Assembly: GCA_903834675.1 (NCBI GenBank)
Contig: CAILKC010000404.1
Location: forward strand, 1 to 6,897
Reading direction: 5' to 3'
DNA: 6,897 nt
DNA from: an uncultured Victivallales bacterium
GTDB lineage: Bacteria > Verrucomicrobiota > Lentisphaeria > Oligosphaerales > JAFGRS01
A model generated the notes under the pieces. That model made no database searches and was not told the origin of the DNA. It saw nothing but the letters and a program-made list of their open reading frames with translations. Numbering within the stretch: the stretch's first letter is position 1; each line of letters starts with the position of its first letter. Positions 1 through 4,651 of the stretch are shown piece by piece. Position numbers and translations under genes: made by a program.

Positions 1-6
1 ATGGGT

Positions 7-144
7 TTGAGCCCTGTAGGGGCGAGCTATCTGCCCTAGGTTTGCGCCGAGGTCGCATGGGCCGCCCCTTCAGGGCTCAATCCGCGCTGTGGACGGGTAC
101 CCAGGGCGTTGCCCTGGGCGCCCGAAGCGCCCCTTTGGGGCTGA
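7..144. repeat. Palindromic intergenic repeat cluster
   Basis: Three related arms and a separate hairpin are visible. Positions 7-24 and 63-80 are an inverted repeat with 17 of 18 positions paired and a 38-base loop. A further degenerate copy of the second arm lies at 128-144, matching it at 14 of 17 positions. Between them, CCCAGGGC (100-107) and GCCCTGGG (111-118) form a perfect 8-bp stem with a 3-base loop. CCCC/GGGG at 130-133 and 137-140 form another short stem. Open frames crossing the region are arginine- and proline-rich and show no protein family signal, so I read it as a mobile or REP-like palindromic element and not a gene. It lies downstream of the sulfatase stop, where it could also cap the transcript. 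No transposase is present. Confidence 0.7.
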
Positions 145-210
145 ATACCTCGGCCCATCCTTATTGCACAGGTCGAGTTATGTATATATGATCCATCCTC
201 TATTGCCACC

Positions 211-237
211 CTCTGTGCCCTCTGTGTCCTCTGTGGT
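211..237. repeat. Three-copy 9-base tandem repeat
   Basis: CTCTGTGCC, CTCTGTGTC and CTCTGTGGT follow each other directly at 211-219, 220-228 and 229-237. The first seven bases are identical in all three and only the last two vary. The array lies 44 bases beyond the sulfatase stop codon. On the minus strand it reads as a purine-rich ACAGAGG-type array. From memory, similar short arrays occur between genes in many environmental bacterial genomes, but I cannot search for them here. Confidence 0.75.
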
Positions 238-280
238 GAAAGAGTCGAGTGTAGTAGAGTCGAATGGCCCTGCTCAGGGG

Positions 281-1738
281 TCAGAGGGGGGTGTACTTGC
301 CCCGTTCGCAGCGTCCGGGCAGAGTGGTCCAGCCTTCGCGTTCCGTCATGCCGCCGAAGTAGGGGTAGGCATCATAGACGGCGCCGAGTCCCTTGAGACG
401 CGGGTCGCCCTGCCGTCGCAGCCGGTTCTCCATTCTCTCTCGCAGGCGTGTCACCACCTCAGCCTGGGCCGGGTCAGCGGCCAGGTTTCGCAGGCAGCCA
501 TAGCCGTCCCGCAGGGCATAGAGCTCTTCGGCGGGGCGCTTGCCAAAGGCCAGCTCGAACAGGTCCCGAACGTGCTCCTCCTCGCGGTGCTCGAGCATGT
601 AGGTCTTGGTGGGTGAGGCATCGATATCGCCGTAGAACTCGGGATCGCCCGCCGGCCAGCGTTCGGGCCGGTAGTTGCGGACGTAGACAAAGTCATCGGT
701 GTGGATGCAGCGGCTCGGGTAGCCGACGTTGTCCGGTCGGCAGTAGGCGTGTCGTTCCAGGCCGCTGAGGACGTGGTCGCGGCTGGCATCGACGCGGCCC
801 GCGGCGGTCGCGGTGAGGATAGGCAGCAGGCTGCGTCCGGCCTGTTGGGGCAGGGGCTGCAATCCGGCGGCCTCGAGGAAAGTGGGCGCCAGGTCGACGA
901 AACTGACGAAGTCGGTGAGGGTGCGCCCACCCGGGACCGCGGCGCCCCAACGCATGGCCAGCGGCACATGCAGGCCATGCGCGTAGAGGTTCGCCTTGGC
1001 GCGTGGGAAGGGCAGCCCGTTGTCGCCGGTGATCACGATCAGGGTGTTCTCCAGCTCACCGCGCTCCTCCAGCAGCGCCAGCATGCGTCCGAGGTGGGTG
1101 TCGAACCACTCGATTTCGAGGGCGTAATCAAGCAGATCACTGCGGACCTCCTCGGAGTCCGGCAGATAGGGCGGCACGATCACGTCCTCGAGGCGTTTGC
1201 CGGCGCGTCGGCCGGAGCCCTGCTCGTAGACGCGATGCGGTTCCTTGCTTCCATACCAAAAGCAGAACGGCTGCCCCGGCGTCCGCGCCTCGAGGAACTC
1301 GCGGAAGTTGCCGGCGTAGTCGTTCTTGCTCATCTGCTGGGTGGGCGGTTCGAGGCGGCAGCGGTTGTAGGCGGGTCCGGCGGGGTTACGGGTGCGGCCA
1401 CTGGCGGCCAGGTCGCCGGGTCCCCAGCCCTTGTTGGTATGGCCGACATGGTAACCGTAGCTCTCCAGAATGTCGGGATAGACGGAGTACTTGGCGGGCA
1501 GGGTACTCCACAGAATGCCGCCTTCCTCCATCTGCCACATATTCAGGCCGGTGAGCAGGCCAGCGCGCGACGGACTGCAGGAGGGCGAGGTGCAGTAGGC
1601 GTTGGTGAACAGCACGCCTTCGCGGGCCACGCGGTCGAAAACCGGGGTGCGGACGAAAGGACAGCCGTAGGCGCTGGCATGGGGCCAGGCTTGGTCATCG
1701 GAAATCGCCACCAAGATATTGGGCCGACGCTCAGTCAT
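281..1738 (-). CDS. Formylglycine-dependent sulfatase, sulfamidase-like
   Basis: Predicted to hydrolyse a sulfate ester or N-sulfate, probably on a glycan. The core matches the alkaline-phosphatase-fold sulfatases. An early metal site is Asp14-Asp15. The signature Cys54-Ser-Pro-Ser-Arg58 continues as AGLLTG, and Cys54 is the residue oxidised to formylglycine. Lys103, an E-P-H-R motif with His168, and Asp239-Asn240 complete the active site. The stretch from Asp239 (DNG-LPFP, then ANLY) closely resembles human heparan N-sulfatase (SGSH), so an N-sulfoglucosamine-type substrate is a reasonable guess but is not proven. At 485 residues the length is normal and the C-terminus looks complete. The ATG start is supported by GGAGG five bases upstream. 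No signal peptide is seen: the core strand (PNILVAISDDQ) starts at residue 6, which suggests a cytoplasmic enzyme unless the start is misjudged. It is the second gene after the alpha/beta hydrolase, 16 bases apart. Maturation needs a formylglycine-generating enzyme or anSME, which is not in the window. Confidence 0.95.
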   Translation of the reverse strand: MTERRPNILVAISDDQAWPHASAYGCPFVRTPVFDRVAREGVLFTNAYCTSPSCSPSRAGLLTGLNMWQMEEGGILWSTLPAKYSVYPDILESYGYHVGHTNKGWGPGDLAASGRTRNPAGPAYNRCRLEPPTQQMSKNDYAGNFREFLEARTPGQPFCFWYGSKEPHRVYEQGSGRRAGKRLEDVIVPPYLPDSEEVRSDLLDYALEIEWFDTHLGRMLALLEERGELENTLIVITGDNGLPFPRAKANLYAHGLHVPLAMRWGAAVPGGRTLTDFVSFVDLAPTFLEAAGLQPLPQQAGRSLLPILTATAAGRVDASRDHVLSGLERHAYCRPDNVGYPSRCIHTDDFVYVRNYRPERWPAGDPEFYGDIDASPTKTYMLEHREEEHVRDLFELAFGKRPAEELYALRDGYGCLRNLAADPAQAEVVTRLRERMENRLRRQGDPRLKGLGAVYDAYPYFGGMTEREGWTTLPGRCERGKYTPL

Positions 1739-1743
1739 TGGGG

Positions 1744-1748
1744 CCTCC
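1744..1748 (-). promoter_or_regulatory. Ribosome binding site of the sulfatase
   Basis: On the minus strand GGAGG is followed by CCCCA and then the ATG at 1738, a spacing of five bases. It lies in the 16-base gap after the hydrolase stop (1755-1757). It fixes the sulfatase start and supports translation from a shared transcript. Confidence 0.75.
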
Positions 1749-1754
1749 GGGGGT

Positions 1755-2582
1755 TCAGGGCTGCGTCGTCAGGAGTTCGCGGAATTCGCTCAGGGCGGTC
1801 CAGTACTGTTGCTCGTGTATACCGGGGAACGAGTTGTGACCCACATCATCGAGCCAGAGAGAACGCTTGGGAGTGGCGGCGCGGGCGTAGAGTTTCAGGC
1901 CGTGCGAGAAGGGCACCACGCCATCGCGGCGCCCATGCATGACCAGCAGCGGGCAGCCGATACGGTCGATCAGCGCCAGGTTGTTGAAGCGGTCAAACGG
2001 CAGGATGGGCACTCTGGTGACCACCACGAAGGAGCTGGTGAAGGTGCTCTGCAGAATCACGCCCCCCACGGGTTGAGAGGCCGCCAATTGCACCGTCGGC
2101 CCACCGCCGACGCTGCGCCCGTAGAGCACGATCTGCCGCGCCGGGACGCCGAGGGCGGTGGTCAGGTAGCGGTAAGCGGTCAGGACATCGATGCAGGCCC
2201 CCTTGACGGCGGGGGTGCCAGTGCTCAAGCCATAGCCGCGATAGTCATAGGCGAACACCGCAAAGCCGGCCTGCCGCAGCCCCTCAAGTTCCGGCAGGAC
2301 GTCGCCCAAGTCCTCCGCGTTGCCATGGCTGTAGAGCAGCGTGTAACGCGCTTGCGGGTTGGGCAGATGCACCGCGCATAGCCGTTCGCCGTCCGGTGTC
2401 TCCAGGGTGATGAACCGGCCAGAGGGCCCATAAGAGCACGGCTGCGGTAGGAAGATCTGCCGGTCGGCGCAGAACCAGGCAAAGAGGCCCAGGCCAACGT
2501 AAAGCACTGCCGGGATCAGGATGATATCGGTCACGACCCGGCTCCAGGAGAAGCGGCCGCTGAGCGTGCGTTGCCAGTTCAT
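1755..2582 (-). CDS. Membrane-anchored alpha/beta hydrolase (BEM46/ABHD13-like)
   Basis: A serine hydrolase of 275 residues. A basic N-terminus precedes one hydrophobic segment at about residues 18-38, followed by a short ADRQIFLPQP stretch. This arrangement is typical of the BEM46/ABHD13/ABHD17 branch and predicts a single membrane anchor with the catalytic domain outside the cytoplasm. The oxyanion region is HGN at 86-88. The nucleophile elbow is Gly-Arg-Ser157-Val-Gly. The acid is Asp220, in the HGRRDGVVPF stretch, and the base is His249 (VGHN). All three catalytic residues are in the expected order and spacing. The substrate is unknown; esterase, lipase or thioesterase activity on an acyl ester is the family expectation. 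The ATG at 2582 is the only candidate, because an in-frame stop lies six codons upstream (2598-2600). No strong Shine-Dalgarno sequence sits at normal spacing; an AGGTGG lies too far upstream. It is the first gene of a probable operon with the sulfatase. Confidence 0.92.
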   Translation of the reverse strand: MNWQRTLSGRFSWSRVVTDIILIPAVLYVGLGLFAWFCADRQIFLPQPCSYGPSGRFITLETPDGERLCAVHLPNPQARYTLLYSHGNAEDLGDVLPELEGLRQAGFAVFAYDYRGYGLSTGTPAVKGACIDVLTAYRYLTTALGVPARQIVLYGRSVGGGPTVQLAASQPVGGVILQSTFTSSFVVVTRVPILPFDRFNNLALIDRIGCPLLVMHGRRDGVVPFSHGLKLYARAATPKRSLWLDDVGHNSFPGIHEQQYWTALSEFRELLTTQP

Positions 2583-2763
2583 ACGATGCGCTTGCCGTCA
2601 ATCCACCTGCACTCGGACACTAGATCAGCGAAGGCGTCCAAGCCGTACAACGACGGGGGACTAATGTAGCGCCGTGGCGCGCCAGGCATAGTCTGTCCGT
2701 GCTCCTCGGCAGGGCTGTTCCAAGGTAACTACTCAGGCTACAACTCAGGTGCATTTCCCTGCC

Positions 2764-2857
2764 CCAACGGGGTTGCGTCTTGGCACCCTGACCCAACCCC
2801 GTTGGAGTAGACTGGGTTTGCTGCCTTGTTCACCCAGGGTAGGCCGGCGCCGCGGCC
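2764..2857. repeat. Inverted-repeat element with three hairpins
   Basis: A perfect 12-bp inverted repeat pairs 2764-2775 (CCAACGGGGTTG) with 2794-2805 (CAACCCCGTTGG). After one mismatch the stem continues for three more pairs, leaving a 10-base loop at 2780-2789. Directly after it, CTGGGT (2812-2817) pairs with ACCCAG (2832-2837), and GGCCG (2842-2846) pairs with CGGCC (2853-2857). Successive hairpins with no coding capacity suggest a palindromic interspersed repeat. The ACCCAGGG core at 2832-2839 also occurs in the left-edge cluster at 99-106. No T-tract follows the stems, so it is not a typical intrinsic terminator. Confidence 0.65.
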
Positions 2858-2907
2858 AAGGGCGCAAGTCAGCTCCGTAGGTGGTGACGACTCAGACGCT
2901 GCGAAGA

Positions 2908-2931
2908 AATCGGGGTCGGAATCGGGGTCGG
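2908..2931. repeat. Two-copy 12-base tandem repeat
   Basis: AATCGGGGTCGG occurs twice in perfect tandem (2908-2919 and 2920-2931). GATCG follows immediately and looks like the start of a decayed third unit. On the minus strand the unit reads as repeated CCGACCCCGATT and would encode Pro-Thr-Pro-Ile repeats, which I regard as coincidental. Confidence 0.7.
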
Positions 2932-2967
2932 GATCGTGCCTGGCTGAACCACGTAAAGTGGCTTGCG

Positions 2968-3147
2968 GACGGCATCTCTAATCCGCCTCGCGCCCGACCG
3001 TCCCTCAGCCCTGGAGCCGGCGGTCCCCGCCGTATCCCCATCCAGAGCCGGCGGAAGTCCTGCCCTCAGGCATGCCGGCCCGCCGACCTCCACGCCCTGC
3101 GGGCGGAAGAAACGCTCAGGGACGGCATCTCTAATCCGCCTTGCGCC
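2968..3147. repeat. 27-base direct repeat pair, 153 bases apart
   Basis: Positions 2968-2994 and 3121-3147 match at 26 of 27 bases; the first 21 are identical. A second shared block, GCCCGACCGTCCC, follows each copy at different distances (2992-3004 and 3178-3190). A shorter GAGCCGGCGG repeat occurs at 3014-3023 and 3045-3054, the first of which forms a 6-bp hairpin with 3027-3032. The pattern suggests two decayed copies of one interspersed element, the second carrying an insertion that includes the palindrome CTGGCGCCAG. Confidence 0.7.
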
Positions 3148-3228
3148 AGACTGGCGCCAGGCGTGGAGCAGCGGTCGGCCCGACCGTCCCCCAGCAGCCC
3201 CTACGGAACTGACCTGCGCCCCCTTCGC

Positions 3229-3264
3229 CCTACCCCTCTAACACTTACGGCCAAGTGTGGTAGG
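3229..3264 (+). other. Bulged hairpin upstream of the beta-lactamase-fold gene
   Basis: CCTACC (3229-3234) pairs with GGTAGG (3259-3264), and ACACTT (3241-3246) pairs with AAGTGT (3253-3258). The inner loop is six bases, and six unpaired bases (3235-3240) bulge on the 5' side. The structure lies about 150 bases before the ATG at 3412. It could be a leader structure or a protein-binding palindrome. No T-run follows, so it is not a terminator. The function is unknown. Confidence 0.35.
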
Positions 3265-3411
3265 TTAGGCGACGGTGAGAGTTGTTGCTCTGGCGAGGGA
3301 GCCGAGGCGAGTCAGCCTGAGTGCCAGAGTGCGAGTGCCCGACGCTGTGGCCAGGGCACTGAGGTGGGGTGAGACGCAGGGGTCCGCTACGGAGATGGAG
3401 TCAGACAACCC

Positions 3412-4581
3412 ATGAACGACCATCTCGACATCCACGGCCTCGAAAAAGAATGCCGTGAGGCCGTGGCAAACGGCATCCTCCACGGCGTGACGGTTGCGGC
3501 CGGGACACGATACACGCTGGACGTTTTGTGGTCTTGGGGAGACAGGTCTGTGTCTCCAACAAGGCAGAAAATGCAGCCCGATTCAAGGTTTGACGTAGCA
3601 AGCCTCACAAAAGTGGTGGCCACGGCGTCGGCCTGCGCGGTCTGTGTGGACCGCGGCTTGCTTGACCCCGAGGCCCCGGCTTGTGATTATCTGCCTCGAC
3701 TCGGGCAGTTTCAGGATTCCGTGATACGGATATGCGACCTGGCAACCCATAGTTCGGGATATGACAATCGAAAATTCGATAAGTACGCGCCTCATGAATT
3801 GGTCACACAGGCGATTGAGGCTCCGGCGCAGTGGGCGCCCCGGGAACGCTTTGAGTATTCCTGCCGCAATTTCCTGGTCCTGGGAAGCCTCGTGGAACGA
3901 ATAACCGGTGAGGGCCTGGCCGCATTCTGCGAACGCACCGTGTTTGCCCCACTCGGTATGTCACACACATCCTTCGGTCCCCTCCTGACCGGGTTGGAGC
4001 AGGTTGTGCCCACTTCACAGCCGGCCGGCGCTATTTCGGACAACCAGGCCAGGCGAGCGAATTGCCCCGTGGGAAACGCCGGGCTTTTTTCCAATGCGCT
4101 GGACTTGGCTGTCTTCTGCCAGATGTTGCTGCGCGGGGGAAAGATCGGGCAGGCACGCATTCTCGGAGACAAGGCACTCGGCTGGCTCCTGCGACCATGC
4201 CATCCCGCGGGACTTCCGCCCTGGTCGTTTGGGTGGGATATGCGCTCCTGTTCCGAATGTCTGTATCGGCCTGCGGGCTTGTCACAGTCAGCCATCGGAC
4301 ATTCCGGCTGGACGGGTCAGTCGCTCTGGATCGACCCGGAATTAGGACGCTATGTCATCATCTTGTCGAACCGAACTCACGCTCCACGGAACGAGACCGT
4401 TGATACTAGCGGATGGTCCAAGGTTTTCCGAGCGCGCCTAGCAGATCTTGCCCTTTCACATTCCTTGTCGGCAGGGCAGAACAAGCCGGATGCAGGCGGC
4501 GGCCCGCTGCCACTCCCTCTGCTCGCCGGGGACCCTCCTCCGAGACCGGGGGGGCGCGGTCCACCCTCTCCTCGCCGCTGA
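3412..4581 (+). CDS. Serine beta-lactamase-fold hydrolase (class C / esterase-like)
   Basis: A 389-residue member of the PF00144 group, which includes class C beta-lactamases, penicillin-binding proteins and EstB-type esterases. The catalytic Ser64-Leu-Thr-Lys67 motif lies in the usual DVASLTKVV context. The second motif is Tyr149-Ser-Cys151, where the usual Tyr-x-Asn has Cys in place of Asn. The third is His297-Ser-Gly in the usual GHSGWTG context. Supporting family landmarks are LATHSSGYD (110-118), FAPLGMSHT (178-186) and VIILSNRTH (315-323). No signal peptide is seen, which argues for a cytoplasmic esterase or peptidase-like role over antibiotic resistance. Residues after about 350 form a Gly/Pro/Arg-rich tail unlike the fold. 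ATG is the only available start, because an in-frame stop lies at 3370-3372. GGAG at 3397-3400 is 11 bases upstream, a long spacing. Its codon use appears less GC-biased at third positions than its neighbours. Converges with the kinase gene. Confidence 0.92.
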   Translation: MNDHLDIHGLEKECREAVANGILHGVTVAAGTRYTLDVLWSWGDRSVSPTRQKMQPDSRFDVASLTKVVATASACAVCVDRGLLDPEAPACDYLPRLGQFQDSVIRICDLATHSSGYDNRKFDKYAPHELVTQAIEAPAQWAPRERFEYSCRNFLVLGSLVERITGEGLAAFCERTVFAPLGMSHTSFGPLLTGLEQVVPTSQPAGAISDNQARRANCPVGNAGLFSNALDLAVFCQMLLRGGKIGQARILGDKALGWLLRPCHPAGLPPWSFGWDMRSCSECLYRPAGLSQSAIGHSGWTGQSLWIDPELGRYVIILSNRTHAPRNETVDTSGWSKVFRARLADLALSHSLSAGQNKPDAGGGPLPLPLLAGDPPPRPGGRGPPSPRR

Positions 4582-4651
4582 GCGTGAGGCACAAACTCAG
4601 GCTAACGGCCGCGGCTGCGGGTGGAGTCTGCCCAGGAACGGCCGCTCTCCT
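4582..4651. other. Convergent 70-base gap, no clear terminator
   Basis: Separates the stop of the beta-lactamase-fold gene from the TAA of the kinase. AACGGCCGC occurs twice (4604-4612 and 4637-4645). Because CGGCCG is self-complementary, the two copies could pair as a 6-bp stem around a loop of about 27 bases. No T-run follows on either strand except a short TTT at 4651-4653, so a bidirectional terminator is only a weak possibility. Confidence 0.4.

Larger units (their letters stand above)
2583..3411. other. 829-base gene-free, repeat-rich intergenic region
   Basis: This lies between the divergent starts of the hydrolase (minus strand) and the beta-lactamase-fold gene (plus strand), so both promoters should be here. 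I could not identify a convincing -35/-10 pair on either strand. The region holds a perfect 10-base palindrome TGGCGCGCCA at 2675-2684, a long inverted repeat at 2764-2805, a 12-base tandem repeat at 2908-2931, a 27-base direct repeat (2968 and 3121), a palindrome CTGGCGCCAG at 3151-3160 and a bulged hairpin at 3229-3264. Open frames of up to about 160 residues cross it. They are arginine- and proline-rich, run through the repeats and show no family signal, so I do not call a gene. Confidence 0.75.

Noticed and set aside
89..616. Plus-strand open frame of 175 codons at the left edge
   Set aside because: It runs through the palindromic cluster and the 9-base array, then opposite the sulfatase. 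The peptide shows no domain.
701..1942. Long plus-strand open frame of 413 codons opposite the sulfatase
   Set aside because: It lies antisense to a clear sulfatase and the hydrolase 3' end. It has no family motif, and long antisense frames are expected in GC-rich coding DNA.
1719..2381. Plus-strand open frame of 220 codons opposite the hydrolase
   Set aside because: It is antisense to a hydrolase with an intact catalytic triad and has no recognisable domain.
2583..2680. Sigma-70 promoter for the hydrolase-sulfatase unit
   Set aside because: A TTGTAC and TGATCT pair 17 bases apart exists on the minus strand but matches the consensus too poorly to call.
2908..3190. Possible CRISPR array
   Set aside because: There are only two copies of the 27-base repeat, 153 bases apart, with no regular spacers and no cas genes.
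2881..3372. Plus-strand open frame of 163 codons in the intergenic region
   Set aside because: It is arginine/proline-rich, spans the 12-base and 27-base repeats, and has no ribosome binding site or family signal.
3412..4581. Antibiotic-resistance beta-lactamase
   Set aside because: There is no signal peptide and the Tyr-x-Asn motif is altered. The family is dominated by esterases and peptidases, so resistance should not be inferred.
4604..4645. Intrinsic bidirectional terminator between the convergent genes
   Set aside because: The only possible stem is 6 bp around a long loop and there is no proper T-run, so it is kept only as a weak remark.
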